From Streptomyces sp. NBC_01478 (GTDB lineage: Bacteria > Actinomycetota > Actinomycetes > Streptomycetales > Streptomycetaceae): 64,000 bases of DNA. Positions 1 through 8,829 of this stretch are shown piece after piece. Positions within the stretch are counted from its first letter, which is position 1, and each line of letters starts with the position of its first letter. The position numbers and the translations under genes were made by a program. The stretch spans positions 2,647,501-2,711,500 of the forward strand of contig NZ_CP109444.1 of NCBI RefSeq assembly GCF_036227225.1. The letters are read 5' to 3'. The notes below the pieces were generated by a model that did not search any database, was not told the DNA's origin, and saw only the letters and a program-made list of their open reading frames with translations.

Positions 1-1134
1 CGGGTCGACGCCGCGCTCGAAGCGCTTGGACGCCTCGGAGGCCAGCTTGTGGCGGCGGGCCGTGCGCGAGATGGAGAGCGCGTCGAAGTGGGCGGCCTCG
101 ACGACGACCTCGGTGGTGGTGTTCTCGGTGTCGTCGATCTCGGTGTTGGCACCGCCCATGACGCCCGCGAGGCCGATCGGGCCGCGGTCGTCGGTGATCA
201 CCAGGTCCTGGGCGTCCAGCGTGCGCGTGACGCCGTCGAGGGTGACGAGCTTCTCGCCCTGCTCGGCCCGGCGCACGCCGATCGGTCCCTGGACGCGGGA
301 GCGGTCGTAGGCGTGCAGGGGCTGGCCGAGCTCCAGCATCACGTAGTTGGTGATGTCGACGGCGAGCGAGATCGGGCGCATGCCCGCCTTCTGGAGGCGG
401 CGGGTCAGCCAGAGCGGGGAGCGGGCCTCGGGGTCGAGGCCGGTCACCGTGCGGGCGGTGAAGCGGTCGCAGCCCATCGGGTCGGCGACCTGGACCGGGT
501 AGCCGAAGGCGTTCGGCTGCGGTACGTCCAGGAGGGCCGGGTCGCTGAGCGTGAGGCCGTAGGCGGTGGCGGTCTCGCGGGCGACGCCGCGGATCGACAG
601 GGCGTAGCCGCGGTCGGGCGTGACGGCGATGTCGAGGACCTCGTCGACGAGCTGGAGCAGCTCGATCGCGTCGGTGCCGACCTCGTGCTCGGGCGGCAGC
701 ACGATGATGCCGTGCGAGCCGTCGTCGCCCATGCCCAGCTCGTCGCCGGAGCAGATCATGCCGTGCGAGGTCTTGCCGTACGTCTTGCGGGCGGCGATCG
801 CGAAGTCGCCGGGCAGGACGGCACCCGGGAGGACCACGACGACCTTGTCGCCGACGGCGAAGTTGCGGGCGCCGCAGACGATCTCCTGGGGCTCACCGGT
901 GCCGTTGGCCTGGCCGACGTCGACCGTGCAGAAGCGGATGGGCTTCTTGAAGCCCTCCAGCTCCTCGATGGTGAGGACCTTGCCGACGACGAGCGGGCCC
1001 TTGAGGCCGTCGCCCAACTGCTCGACGGTCTCTACCTCGAGGCCGACGGAAATGAGCTTGGCCTGGACGTCGCGGCCGGTCTCCGTCGCCGGCAGGTCGA
1101 CATACTCCCGCAGCCAAGAAAGCGGGACGCGCAT
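1..1134 (-). CDS. pheT: Phenylalanyl-tRNA synthetase beta subunit, 3' part cut by window edge
   Basis: Beta subunit of the cytoplasmic alpha2-beta2 enzyme that charges tRNA-Phe. Read on the minus strand the protein begins [18 protein letters not shown], the usual PheT N-terminus. A tRNA-binding OB (EMAP-type) domain follows at about residues 40-155, then the start of the B3/B4 editing region with [18 protein letters not shown]. Only about the first 378 residues are inside the window and the frame is open to base 1. Its ATG overlaps the pheS TGA (ATGA), so the two subunits are translationally coupled. Identity is clear from sequence and context. Confidence 0.96.
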   Translation of the reverse strand, partial: MRVPLSWLREYVDLPATETGRDVQAKLISVGLEVETVEQLGDGLKGPLVVGKVLTIEELEGFKKPIRFCTVDVGQANGTGEPQEIVCGARNFAVGDKVVVVLPGAVLPGDFAIAARKTYGKTSHGMICSGDELGMGDDGSHGIIVLPPEHEVGTDAIELLQLVDEVLDIAVTPDRGYALSIRGVARETATAYGLTLSDPALLDVPQPNAFGYPVQVADPMGCDRFTARTVTGLDPEARSPLWLTRRLQKAGMRPISLAVDITNYVMLELGQPLHAYDRSRVQGPIGVRRAEQGEKLVTLDGVTRTLDAQDLVITDDRGPIGLAGVMGGANTEIDDTENTTTEVVVEAAHFDALSISRTARRHKLASEASKRFERGVDP

Positions 1135-2261
1135 CAGATCTCCATCCCGAACGGCCGGGTGAACCGGACGTCGCCCTCGACGATGTCTCGCATGTCTTCG
1201 ACGCTGTGGCGGAACATCAGCATCCGCTCGATGCCGAACCCGAAGGCGAAACCGCTGTACTTCTCCGGGTCCACACCACAGGCGACGAGCACGCGCGGGT
1301 TGACCATGCCGCAGCCGCCCAGCTCGATCCAGCCCTCGGAGGAGCAGGTACGGCAGGGGCGGTCGGGGTTGCCGACGGACTCGCCCTTGCAGACGTAGCA
1401 GAGCATGTCCATCTCGGCGGACGGCTCGGTGAAGGGGAAGTAGTTCGGCCGCAGCCGGGTCTTCATCTCCGCGCCGAAGAGCGACTGGACCATGTGGTCG
1501 AGCGTGCCCTTGAGGTCGGCCATGGTGAGGCCCTCGTCGATGGCGAGGAGCTCGATCTGGTGGAAGACCGGGGTGTGCGTGGCGTCCAGCTCGTCCGTGC
1601 GGTACACGCGGCCGGGGCACACGATGTAGACCGGCGGCTCGCGGTCCAGTATGGCGCGGGCCTGCACGGGCGAGGTGTGCGTACGGAGCACGACACCCGA
1701 CTCGTCCCCGTCCGTCCCCTTGGGGCCCTGGACGAAGAAGGTGTCCTGCATCTGCCGGGCCGGGTGGTCCGGGGTGAAGTTCAGGGCGTCGAAGTTGAAC
1801 CACTCCGCCTCGACCTCGGGGCCCTCGGCGATCTCGTATCCCATGGACACGAAGACGTCCGCGACCCGCTCCATAAACGTGGTCAGCGGGTGCCGGGCGC
1901 CGGCCGGGACGCGGTCGTACGGCAGGGTGACGTCCACCGCCTCCTCGACCAGGACGCGGGCGTCGCGGTCGGCCTCCAGCTCGGTCTGGCGGGCGGCGAG
2001 TGCCTTGTTGACGGCGCCCCGGGCCTGCCCGACGAGCTTGCCCGCCGCGGCCTTGGCCTGCGGGGGCAGCGCGCCGATCTCGCGGTTGGCGAGGGCGAGC
2101 GGGGAGGTGCCGCCGGTGTGGGCGACCTTGGCCTCCTGGAGCGCGTCGAGGTCACCGGCGGCGGCGAAGGCGGCGAGCGCCTCGTCCCGCACGCGCTCGA
2201 TCTCTTCCGGTTTCAAGGCCTCGACCTCTACAGGGTCGTACGACTTATTCGGTGCCGACAT
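1134..2261 (-). CDS. pheS: Phenylalanyl-tRNA synthetase alpha subunit
   Basis: Catalytic alpha subunit of PheRS, 375 residues. An N-terminal helical tRNA-contacting arm is followed by a class II aminoacylation core with the motif 2 region ([10 protein letters not shown]) and the C-terminal [12 protein letters not shown] motif 3. The frame runs upstream to 2345, but the added residues look unlike protein. The ATG at 2261 gives [20 protein letters not shown], the start I expect for Streptomyces PheS, and has a GGAAG-type ribosome site. It is the first gene of the pheST unit and overlaps pheT by 4 nt. The 150 bp upstream contain a TAGACT-like -10 (near 2363) but no T-box or Phe-rich leader peptide that I can see. 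Confidence 0.96.
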   Translation of the reverse strand: MSAPNKSYDPVEVEALKPEEIERVRDEALAAFAAAGDLDALQEAKVAHTGGTSPLALANREIGALPPQAKAAAGKLVGQARGAVNKALAARQTELEADRDARVLVEEAVDVTLPYDRVPAGARHPLTTFMERVADVFVSMGYEIAEGPEVEAEWFNFDALNFTPDHPARQMQDTFFVQGPKGTDGDESGVVLRTHTSPVQARAILDREPPVYIVCPGRVYRTDELDATHTPVFHQIELLAIDEGLTMADLKGTLDHMVQSLFGAEMKTRLRPNYFPFTEPSAEMDMLCYVCKGESVGNPDRPCRTCSSEGWIELGGCGMVNPRVLVACGVDPEKYSGFAFGFGIERMLMFRHSVEDMRDIVEGDVRFTRPFGMEI

Positions 2262-2411
2262 CTCTTCCCGTGCTTCCGGTTGGCTGGCGGATGGTCCCCG
2301 TCGACGACTCGGAGACGAATCGTCCACATCGATCGAGGGACGCAAAGGTGCCAGAAGCCGAGTCTAACGGGGGTGAAGTGTGCGAACGCGCCCGTGGGTC
2401 CTCGCTCGGCG

Positions 2412-3539
2412 CTACTGCAGATACGCCGGGGTGCCCACGGGCAACATAAATCGGAACTCGGCGCCGCCGCCGGGGGCGCGGCCGACGGTGATGGTGCCGC
2501 CGTGGGCTTCGACGATGCCCTTGACGATGTACAGCCCAAGGCCGGTGCCGCCGCGCTTGCTGCCCCGCCAGAAGCGGGTGAAGACGCGGTTCATGGACTC
2601 CTCCGGGATGCCTGGGCCCTCGTCGCTGACCGTCACCGAGGTGCCGGTCTCCTCCCCCTCACGGGGCGAGGCCGAGGCCGTGACGTCGATAGTGACGGTT
2701 CCCTCGCCGTGGCGCACCGCATTTTCCAGCAGGTTGCTGAGCACCTGGTCGACTTTGTCGGGGTCGGCCCACAGGTCGGGCAGCGGCTGCTCGACGCGGA
2801 GCAGGAACCGGTCGGCGGTCTGGCCCGCGGCGACGTACGCCTGGATGTGACGGCCGACGGCCGCGCCGATGTCGACGGGCTGGCGGCGCAGTTCGAGCCG
2901 TCCGGAGTCGATGCGGGAGATGTCGAGCAGTTCGGCGATGAGCCGGGTCACGCGGTTGGCGTCGGCGTCGACGGTCTCCAGCATCAGCCGCTTCTGGTCG
3001 TCGGTGAAACGCTCCCACTTGGCCAGCAGGGTCGCGGTGAAGCCCTTGACGGAGGTGAGCGGCGAACGCAGTTCGTGGGCGACGGTCGCGATCAGCTCGG
3101 CGTGGCTGCGCTCGGTGCGGCGACGGGCCTCGGTGTCCCGCAGGGAGACGACGACCCGGCGGACCGGACCGAGGGGTTCCGTGCGGACATAGCGCGCGGT
3201 GACAAGAACCTCATGCCCGCCCGGCAGCAGCAGATTCCGCTCCGGTTGCCGCACCCGGATGGCCAACCCCCCATAGGGATCGGTCAGTTGCCACCACCGG
3301 CGCCCCTCCAGGTCCTCTAACGGAAGGGCCTTCTCCAGCCTCTGCCCAAGGGCGTCGGAGGCGGCTACGGAGGTGATCCGCTCGGCAGCGGCGTTGAAGC
3401 AGATGACATGCCCGTGCTCGTCGGCGATGACCAGGCCGTCGGCCAGTTCGTCGGGGTCGATGCCGAGGTCGTCGTGCCGGGCCTCGGACGGCCGGGGCAC
3501 ACCCCGTGCTCCCGGCGCGCTGCTCGTGCCGACAGTCAT
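2412..3539 (-). CDS. Orphan PAS-domain sensor histidine kinase
   Basis: Soluble histidine kinase of 375 residues. Residues 25-140 form a PAS fold (DGLVIADEHGHVICFNAAAE). The dimerisation/phosphoacceptor helix carries HELRSPLTSVKGF with His155 as predicted phosphate acceptor. The HATPase domain has an N box (NLLENAVRHGEG, from 269), G1 box (DEGPGIP, from 306) and G2 box (GGTGLGLYIVKG, from 330). There is no membrane segment or signal peptide, so sensing is cytoplasmic. No response regulator is adjacent, so its partner is unknown. It lies between the RNA methyltransferase and pheS on the same strand, with 150 bp before pheS. Confidence 0.93.
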   Translation of the reverse strand: MTVGTSSAPGARGVPRPSEARHDDLGIDPDELADGLVIADEHGHVICFNAAAERITSVAASDALGQRLEKALPLEDLEGRRWWQLTDPYGGLAIRVRQPERNLLLPGGHEVLVTARYVRTEPLGPVRRVVVSLRDTEARRRTERSHAELIATVAHELRSPLTSVKGFTATLLAKWERFTDDQKRLMLETVDADANRVTRLIAELLDISRIDSGRLELRRQPVDIGAAVGRHIQAYVAAGQTADRFLLRVEQPLPDLWADPDKVDQVLSNLLENAVRHGEGTVTIDVTASASPREGEETGTSVTVSDEGPGIPEESMNRVFTRFWRGSKRGGTGLGLYIVKGIVEAHGGTITVGRAPGGGAEFRFMLPVGTPAYLQ

Positions 3540-3595
3540 CCCCGTACCCCACCTCTTCTCATACGGCGCAGGTGGCCCCCGAGCTGGTCACCCTA

Positions 3596-4444
3596 CTAGC
3601 TGTGGGTGACGGAGCGGCACCCTCCGGAGGCGCGCTGTGCCCGGGCCGACGCATAGAGACATACGGCGGCGGCGGTGGCGAGGTTCAGGCTCTCGGCCTT
3701 CCCGTGGATCGGAACCCGCACGACGGCGTCCGCGAGCGCGCGGGTCTCCTCCGGAAGCCCCCACGCCTCGTTCCCGAACACCCACGCGGTGGGCCCGCCC
3801 ATGGTGCCCTGGTCCAGCTCGTCGTCGAGGTCGTCCGTCCCGGCCCCGTCGGCGGCGAGGATCCGCACCCCGATCCCCTTGAGCCCGGCCACGGCCTGCT
3901 CGACGGGCACACCGACGGCGACGGGCAGATGGAACAGCGAGCCCACGGAGGCCCGTACGGCCTTCGGGTTGTACAGATCGACAGAAGCATCGGTCAGTAC
4001 GACGGCCTCGGCACCGGCGGCATCGGCGCAGCGCAGGACGGTGCCGGCGTTACCGGGATCGCGCACGTTCGCCAGTACGGCCACAAGCTTGGGCCGGCCC
4101 TTGAGGATCTCCTCGAAGGGGGTGTCGAGAAACCGGCAGACCCCGACCAGCCCCTGCGGAGTGACGGTCGTCGAGATATCGGCGATGACCTGCTCGTCCG
4201 CGAGATGCACCCGGGCACCGGCGTCCCGGGCTTCGCTGACGATGTCCGCGTACCGCTCGGCGGCTTCAACGGTGGCGAACAGTTCGACGAGCGTGTCCTT
4301 GTAGCCAGCGGCCTCCCGCACAGCCTGCGGCCCCTCGGCCAGGAACAGCCGCTCCTTACTCCGGAAGTTCCGCCGCTCAAGCCGCCGAGCGGCGGCAACA
4401 CGAGAGGAACGGGGAGAAATGAGCTCGGGACCGTGAGGGGACAT
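3596..4444 (-). CDS. TrmH/SpoU-family RNA 2'-O-methyltransferase
   Basis: SPOUT methyltransferase predicted to methylate a ribose 2'-OH in rRNA or tRNA with SAM; 282 residues. An N-terminal substrate-binding domain (EGPQAVREA) precedes the catalytic knot. The three family motifs are present: motif 1 NVRDPGNAGTVLRCADAAG, motif 2 VFGNEAWGLPEE, and motif 3 VPIHGKAESLNLATAAAV, which forms the trefoil-knot SAM site. It lies downstream of rplT on the same strand, separated from it by a strong hairpin terminator. Whether the target is 23S rRNA (RlmB/TsnR-like) cannot be told from sequence. Confidence 0.92.
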   Translation of the reverse strand: MSPHGPELISPRSSRVAAARRLERRNFRSKERLFLAEGPQAVREAAGYKDTLVELFATVEAAERYADIVSEARDAGARVHLADEQVIADISTTVTPQGLVGVCRFLDTPFEEILKGRPKLVAVLANVRDPGNAGTVLRCADAAGAEAVVLTDASVDLYNPKAVRASVGSLFHLPVAVGVPVEQAVAGLKGIGVRILAADGAGTDDLDDELDQGTMGGPTAWVFGNEAWGLPEETRALADAVVRVPIHGKAESLNLATAAAVCLYASARAQRASGGCRSVTHS

Positions 4445-4482
4445 TCTCTACTTCACCTTCAAATCGCAGGGCGCCCGGGTTT

Positions 4483-4565
4483 CCCTAGGGGCGCGGGGCT
4501 GTGACATCAGCGGCTCCGCCGCGGGGCGCGACCAGCCACAACGAACCCGCACCCGACAACGAACC
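4483..4565. repeat. Interspersed Streptomyces intergenic repeat, copy A (with insertion)
   Basis: Non-coding repeat with the blocks CCTAGGGGCGCGGGG and GCGACCAGCCACAACG followed by CCCGCACCCG and AACGAACC. The same blocks in the same order occur at 45680-45740. This copy carries about 28 extra bases between the first two blocks. It lies in the tail between the methyltransferase gene and the rplT terminator. Similar intergenic elements are common in Streptomyces; I infer a tail or terminator role. Confidence 0.75.
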
Positions 4566-4583
4566 GAGGCCGGCCCAGCAACA

Positions 4584-4615
4584 AAGGACCCGCAGGCAGA
4601 AACCTGCGGGTCCTT
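4584..4615 (-). terminator. Terminator of the infC-rpmI-rplT operon
   Basis: Perfect 13-bp inverted repeat (AAGGACCCGCAGG and its complement) with a 6-nt loop, 27 bp past the rplT stop codon. There is no long T tract, as is typical in high-GC actinobacteria. Confidence 0.85.
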
Positions 4616-4642
4616 CAAGTCACCGCTCAAGCCAGCGCAGCG

Positions 4643-5026
4643 TCACGCGGCCTTGGGCGCGTTGACGTCACTCGGCAGAGCCTTCTGCGCAACCTCGACC
4701 AGCGCAGCAAACGCACCGGCGTCGTTGACGGCCAGCTCCGCGAGAATCTTGCGGTCGACCTCGATGTTGGCCGCGTTCAGACCCTGGATGAAGCGGTTGT
4801 AGGTGATGCCGTTGGCGCGGGCAGCGGCGTTGATGCGCTGGATCCACAGCCGACGGAAGTCGCCCTTGCGCTTCTTGCGGTCGTTGTAGTTGTAGACCAG
4901 CGAGTGGGTGACCTGCTCCTTGGCCTTGCGGTACAGGCGCGAACGCTGACCGCGGTAGCCGGAGGCGGCTTCGAGAATCGCCCGGCGCTTCTTGTGGGCG
5001 TTGACTGCCCGCTTGACGCGTGCCAC
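4643..5026 (-). CDS. rplT: 50S ribosomal protein L20
   Basis: Early-assembly 23S rRNA-binding protein of the large subunit and, in other bacteria, autogenous repressor of its own operon; 127 residues, the normal length. The highly basic N-terminus ([18 protein letters not shown]) and [22 protein letters not shown] are diagnostic. Although the frame opens further upstream, the GTG at 5026 has an AAGGAG site at good spacing and gives the family N-terminus. Last gene of infC-rpmI-rplT, followed by a strong hairpin. Confidence 0.97.
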   Translation of the reverse strand: MARVKRAVNAHKKRRAILEAASGYRGQRSRLYRKAKEQVTHSLVYNYNDRKKRKGDFRRLWIQRINAAARANGITYNRFIQGLNAANIEVDRKILAELAVNDAGAFAALVEVAQKALPSDVNAPKAA

Positions 5027-5046
5027 TTGTTTAACTCCTTGTAGCG

Positions 5047-5129
5047 GGGCCGTGGTTGGACTCACACGGCCCGGAATCGATGGGGTCCCGGTCCAGACGT
5101 ACGGCGCTCAACGGGAGCGCCGCGTACGT
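5047..5129 (-). promoter_or_regulatory. Paired hairpins in the rpmI-rplT spacer
   Basis: Two inverted repeats lie in the 102-bp spacer. The first starts at the rpmI stop codon: arms 5097-5109 and 5115-5129, complementary over ACGTAC and GGCGCTC with a two-base bulge. The second has arms 5047-5054 (GGGCCGTG) and 5065-5072, just upstream of the rplT ribosome site. Because L20 binds structured mRNA to repress this operon in other bacteria, these are candidates for an L20 site or processing signals; that role is inference. Confidence 0.45.
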
Positions 5130-5323
5130 CACTTGCCGAGAAGCTTCTTGATCTTCTTGGCGTCGCCCGGGGCCATCTCGGCGTTGCCGGTGAGGCGACG
5201 CGTCACACGGGACGACTTGTGCTCGAGCAGGTGGCGCTTGCCGGCACGCTCGCGGAGCACCTTGCCGGAGCCGGTGATCTTGAAGCGCTTGCTGGCACCG
5301 CTGTGCGACTTGTTCTTCGGCAT
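5129..5323 (-). CDS. rpmI: 50S ribosomal protein L35
   Basis: Small basic large-subunit protein of 64 residues. [20 protein letters not shown] at the start, with [14 protein letters not shown] in the middle, is the complete L35 signature. It sits between infC (108 bp upstream) and rplT on the same strand, the standard operon order, so L35, L20 and IF3 are made from one transcript. Confidence 0.97.
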   Translation of the reverse strand: MPKNKSHSGASKRFKITGSGKVLRERAGKRHLLEHKSSRVTRRLTGNAEMAPGDAKKIKKLLGK

Positions 5324-5431
5324 AGCGCCGTTATCTCCTCGTCGGTGGCGCTCCGGTGCCCGGTCGTGAAACCGGGCACAGGTGGAGCGTCGCTCTTGTT
5401 TCGGTTACATCCCTGGACTGGCGTCCGGGGA

Positions 5432-6157
5432 TCAGGCGTCGGCGCGAGCCTCGGCCGGGGCCTCGACGGTCTCGACCTCGGCGGCGACGTCCTCGTGAGC
5501 GATGTCCTCGCCCTCGATGACCTCACCTTCGACGCCTTCGCCCTCGAAGTCGGACTCCGCGGCGTTCTGCGACTTGCCCGGGTTGGCCTTCGCCTCCGCC
5601 TTGCGAGCCGCCTGGGCCTCACGGGCCTCGGCCATCGCCTCGGTCTTCTTCTTGTGCGGGCCGAGAACCATGATCATGTTTCGGCCGTCCTGCTTCGGGT
5701 TCGACTCGATGAACCCGAGGTCTTCGACGTCCGTGGCGAGACGCTGCAGCAGTCGGTAGCCGAGCTCCGGCCGGGACTGCTCGCGACCACGGAACATGAT
5801 CGTGATCTTGACCTTGTCGCCCTGCTTCAGGAACCGGACGACGTGACCCTTTTTGGTGTCGTAGTCGTGCGGGTCGATCTTCGGCCGGAGCTTCATCTCC
5901 TTGATGACCGTGTGCGCCTGGTTCTTGCGCGCCTCACGGGCCTTCATGGCCGACTCGTACTTGAACTTCCCGTAGTCCATGAGCTTGCAGACCGGCGGAC
6001 GTGCACTCGCCGCGACCTCGACCAGGTCCAGGTCGTACTCCTGCGCAAGCTCAAGGGCCTTGGCAAGCGGAACAATTCCGACCTGCTCGCCGCTCGGACC
6101 GACAAGTCGCACTTCGGGAACGCGAATCCGGTCGTTGATACGGGGCTCGGTGCTGAT
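5432..6157 (-). CDS. infC: Translation initiation factor IF-3, probable AUC start
   Basis: IF-3 binds the 30S subunit, prevents 50S joining and checks start-codon/initiator-tRNA pairing. The core begins [19 protein letters not shown] and continues through [12 protein letters not shown], the linker, and the C-terminal domain with [15 protein letters not shown] poorly conserved acidic tail of about 50 residues is usual in streptomycetes. No ATG, GTG or TTG lies in frame near the family N-terminus; the nearest ATG (6295) would require translation through the leader and its terminator hairpin. An ATC at 6155-6157 follows a strong GAGGAGG site (6162-6168) with a 4-nt gap, so I place the start there. 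E. coli infC likewise uses a near-cognate AUU start, which lets IF-3 repress its own synthesis. First gene of infC-rpmI-rplT. Confidence 0.93.
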   Translation of the reverse strand: MSTEPRINDRIRVPEVRLVGPSGEQVGIVPLAKALELAQEYDLDLVEVAASARPPVCKLMDYGKFKYESAMKAREARKNQAHTVIKEMKLRPKIDPHDYDTKKGHVVRFLKQGDKVKITIMFRGREQSRPELGYRLLQRLATDVEDLGFIESNPKQDGRNMIMVLGPHKKKTEAMAEAREAQAARKAEAKANPGKSQNAAESDFEGEGVEGEVIEGEDIAHEDVAAEVETVEAPAEARADA

Positions 6158-6521
6158 GGATCCTCCTCGGTTAGCACCACACGGCCATCTGGCGGACGGC
6201 CGCGCTTGTCTTTGGTAGACAGACCTAACCGCACCGGAACACAAAAAATGCCCCGGACGATCACAAGACGGGGCTCCAAAACACTGCCGGAGCACCGCCG
6301 CGATGATCGCGGGGCGCGCTTTCGGGCGACTCCATCGTCCGTACGGAACGATGGCGACCGCCTGACCGGGGTGACCCGCCGTCCGCGAGGACAGTCAGGT
6401 GGGAGATCGGAGCCTCCACTTGTTGGCCGGGCACAACAGTGCCTGGCCGGTCATCACACAAGGTTAGCAGCTCCCCGGGGGTGGTGCGAACCGCCGTACA
6501 CCGGGCCCTATCGTGTGGGGC
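6158..6521 (-). promoter_or_regulatory. infC 5' leader region (no gene)
   Basis: This 364-bp gene-free interval separates infC from the divergent DUF1844 gene. On the minus strand it holds a hairpin at 6425-6448 (9-bp stem with one G-U pair), a terminator hairpin at 6250-6274, and the infC ribosome site. A minus-strand GTG at 6429 could open a frame of about 52 codons whose TGA lies in the loop of that terminator, but it has no clear ribosome site. The arrangement suggests control of infC by attenuation. The infC and DUF1844 promoters must also lie here. Confidence 0.5.
6243..6278 (-). terminator. Intrinsic terminator/attenuator in the infC leader
   Basis: Stem GCCCCG (6269-6274 on the transcript's 5' side) pairs with 6250-6255 across a 13-nt loop and is followed on the minus strand by ATTTTTT, a rare true T tract in such GC-rich DNA. 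It lies about 90 nt upstream of the infC start, so transcripts must read through it. Confidence 0.7.
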
Positions 6522-6893
6522 ATGAGTGACACCCCTGCCGAGTCCCCCAATGTTGACGCCCCCGACTTCGACGCCATGGCCCGCGACATCGCGGAGGTCC
6601 CGGCGGTCGAGGTGATCGTGACGGTCGCCGTCAATCTGATGAGCGCCGCCGCCGTGAAGCTCGGTCTGACCGAGGAGGGCGACAAGTACAAGGACCTGGA
6701 CGAGGCCCGCAAGCTGGTCACCGCCCTGGCCGGACTCCTCGACGCGAGCGCGACCGAGATCAGTTCGTTCCACGCGGCCCCGCTGCGCGACGGCCTGAAG
6801 TCCCTCCAACTGGCGTTCCGCGAGGCGTCCCTCGTCCGCGACGAGCCGGGTCAGGGCCCGGGCGAGAAGTACACGGGCCCGATCTACGGCTAG
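6522..6893 (+). CDS. DUF1844 family protein
   Basis: Acidic cytoplasmic protein of 123 residues with no assigned function. Residues 15-95 match my recollection of DUF1844: DFDAMARDIAEVPAVEVIVT, then a helical stretch with LMSAAAVKLGL and LAGLLDASATE. I chose the ATG at 6522 over one 9 nt upstream because it gives MSDTPAES. A TATCGT -10-like box 10-15 nt upstream suggests a nearly leaderless transcript. It is divergent from infC and convergent with the SseB-domain gene, 4 bp away. A gene of this family next to infC is, as I recall, conserved in Streptomyces. Confidence 0.85.
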   Translation: MSDTPAESPNVDAPDFDAMARDIAEVPAVEVIVTVAVNLMSAAAVKLGLTEEGDKYKDLDEARKLVTALAGLLDASATEISSFHAAPLRDGLKSLQLAFREASLVRDEPGQGPGEKYTGPIYG

Positions 6894-6897
6894 CGGC

Positions 6898-7632
6898 TCA
6901 TCCCGTCCGTACGTACAGGGGCTCGCCCGGAGGCGTCGTCCCGGCCGGCAGAACCGCCAGGTCGAGGCCGCGCACCAGGCGAGCCCTCAGTGTCTCGTCG
7001 GCGGCGAGGCGGCGGGCGACCGCGTGGATGCCGGCGTCGTGCGGCACGGCGGGCTCGAAGACCAGCGCGAGGGTGCCGTCGGCCCGGCCGGGGCCGAGAT
7101 AGGCCCGCAGCACCGCGCCCACGTCGGCGACCACGGCGCGCACCGCCTCCACGACCACCGGGTCGGCGAGCGGGTCCGCACTGGTCCGCCCTTCGGCGAG
7201 GGCCAGCAGCGCGGGCCCCGACAGTTCGAAGGGCACCGGCCCCGCCAGGTCCAGCACCACCGTGTCCGCCTTCTCGTGCGCCGCGGCTTGCAGCGCCTGG
7301 TGCAGCGGTACGGCCACGGGCCGGGCCGCCGGGTCCCAGCGGGCCAGCGAGCCGGTGGACGTGAAGGCGGGCAGCGCGGTGCGGCCGCCGGCCTTCAGGG
7401 TGGGCACGGCCATGTCGCTGGTCTTCTCGCGGCGCAGCCCGTTCTCGTCCTCCTCGACCTCGCCGAGCACGGCCACCACGGGCACGAGCAGCCGGGCGCC
7501 CTTGAGGGCCTCCAGGACGGGTCCCACGGCGGTGCGGTCCGCGCTCCAGGCGGCGAGTGCCGCGCTCAGTCCGGGGTCGGCCGAACCGTCGTCGTCGGAG
7601 TAGCCGGGGTCGGGAATGTTCTTGTTCGCCAC
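6898..7632 (-). CDS. SseB-domain protein
   Basis: Cytoplasmic protein of 244 residues carrying SseB-type segments: KTSDMAVPTLKAGGRTALPA with FTSTGSLARW, then the PVAVPLHQALQAA helix. SseB was named for tolerance to serine in E. coli; its biochemical role is not established and nothing here narrows it. A second domain (residues 160-244) contains a DAGIHAVARRLAADE helix. The frame continues upstream to 8412 antisense to the next gene. The GTG at 7632 (VANKNIPDPGYSDDD) has an AAGG site and fits the codon pattern, so I start there. It is divergent from the serine hydrolase. Confidence 0.82.
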   Translation of the reverse strand: MANKNIPDPGYSDDDGSADPGLSAALAAWSADRTAVGPVLEALKGARLLVPVVAVLGEVEEDENGLRREKTSDMAVPTLKAGGRTALPAFTSTGSLARWDPAARPVAVPLHQALQAAAHEKADTVVLDLAGPVPFELSGPALLALAEGRTSADPLADPVVVEAVRAVVADVGAVLRAYLGPGRADGTLALVFEPAVPHDAGIHAVARRLAADETLRARLVRGLDLAVLPAGTTPPGEPLYVRTG

Positions 7633-7782
7633 GGTGACCGACCTTATCGGGGGGATGCTGCAGGGCTTGTGCGGGTCCCGAAACGCGGAGGACACAGCTT
7701 TCACACGTTTCTCAGACACCGTTGACAGACATCTAACTTCCGTCTCACGTTTCGCACAGTCGCCGCCCCCACCATCGCGGAC

Positions 7783-8784
7783 ATGGAGTCTTCCAGAGCC
7801 GCCCGCCGAAACCACCGCGCGCGTCCCTCCGGGCGCCGTCCGCTGCTCCACATCGCCCTGGCCACCGTGGCCGTCGTGGGCGTCACGGCGGCGGGGACCG
7901 TGTACGTGAAGGCACAGGCCCACTCCGGCCCCGTATCGTCGTCGAAGGCACCGTCGGCCTCGGCGTCGGCATCGGCATCCGGGAGCGGGGAGGCAGCGGT
8001 GGAACCTGTCACCGAGCCGACGGTGGACTACGACGCTCTGCTGGCCACCGCCATGAAGTCGGTGACCCCGACCCGCGCCCAGAAGGTGTCCGTCGCCGTC
8101 CTGGACCTGACCTCCGGCGAGAGCGCCACGTACGGCAGCGCCGCCTTCGACACGGCGAGCATCGTCAAGGTCGACATCCTGGCGACGCTGCTGCTCCAGG
8201 CGCAGGACGCGGGCCGGCGACTGACGGCGACCGAGAAGTCGTACGCCACGACGATGATCGAGAACAGCGACAACAACTCCGCGACGGCGCTGTGGAACAT
8301 CATCGGCACGGCGGACGGGCTCGACACGGCCAACAAGACGTTCGGGCTGACGGGTACCACGGGTGGCGACGGCCCGCTCTGGGGGCTGACCCAGACCACG
8401 GCCGCGGATCAACTCACCCTGCTCCAGCAGGTGTTCGGGGACGACTCGAAGCTGAGCTCGGCCTCGAAGTCGTACATCCAGGGGTTGATGGGGCAGATAG
8501 AGGCGGACCAGCAGTGGGGTGTGTCGGCCGCGGCCGACGGCTCCCAGTGGCGGCTGAAGAACGGCTGGCTGGCGCGGAGCACGACCGGGCTGTGGGACGT
8601 CAACAGCATCGGCCGGGTGACCGGCACGGACGGCGACAAGTACCTGATCGCCGTGCTGTCGAAGGGCAGCACGACACAGACCAAGGGCATCACCCTGATC
8701 GAGGCGGCGGCGAAGGCGGGGGTCGCGGCGTTCGGCAAGAGCGACGGCTCGTCTACGGCGGCCTCGGCGGCGGCGACGGACTGA
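7783..8784 (+). CDS. Exported class A beta-lactamase-like serine hydrolase
   Basis: Secreted or membrane-anchored penicillin-recognising-fold protein of 333 residues. Residues 1-20 are basic and 21-43 form one hydrophobic segment, followed by a Ser/Ala-rich linker (about 50-75). The catalytic region has S-I-V-K at 126-129 (the SxxK nucleophile motif), SDN at 162-164, and LKNGW in the position of the third (KTG-like) motif. The general fold is beta-lactamase2. The altered third motif and the linker suggest a cell-wall hydrolase rather than a true resistance enzyme, but substrate cannot be deduced. Tail to tail with the subtilase gene. Confidence 0.85.
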   Translation: MESSRAARRNHRARPSGRRPLLHIALATVAVVGVTAAGTVYVKAQAHSGPVSSSKAPSASASASASGSGEAAVEPVTEPTVDYDALLATAMKSVTPTRAQKVSVAVLDLTSGESATYGSAAFDTASIVKVDILATLLLQAQDAGRRLTATEKSYATTMIENSDNNSATALWNIIGTADGLDTANKTFGLTGTTGGDGPLWGLTQTTAADQLTLLQQVFGDDSKLSSASKSYIQGLMGQIEADQQWGVSAAADGSQWRLKNGWLARSTTGLWDVNSIGRVTGTDGDKYLIAVLSKGSTTQTKGITLIEAAAKAGVAAFGKSDGSSTAASAAATD

Positions 8785-8829
8785 TACGGGCGCTGCGCCC
8801 GACCGCCCCCCTTCTTTCTCGCTCTTCTC

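Noticed and set aside
49..1398. Long plus-strand frames opposite pheT, pheS, the ABC genes and the carboxylase
   Set aside because: In very GC-rich DNA the antisense of a real gene stays open; compositions are unlike proteins (Arg/Gly/Ala/Val runs) and the opposite strand holds clear families.
2262..2411. T-box or Phe leader-peptide attenuator before pheS
   Set aside because: No Phe-rich short frame, no T-box sequence and no terminator/antiterminator pair found.
6261..6809. 182-codon frame antisense to the DUF1844 gene
   Set aside because: Mostly a shadow of the DUF1844 coding strand; only its last part (from 6429) is discussed as a possible leader frame.
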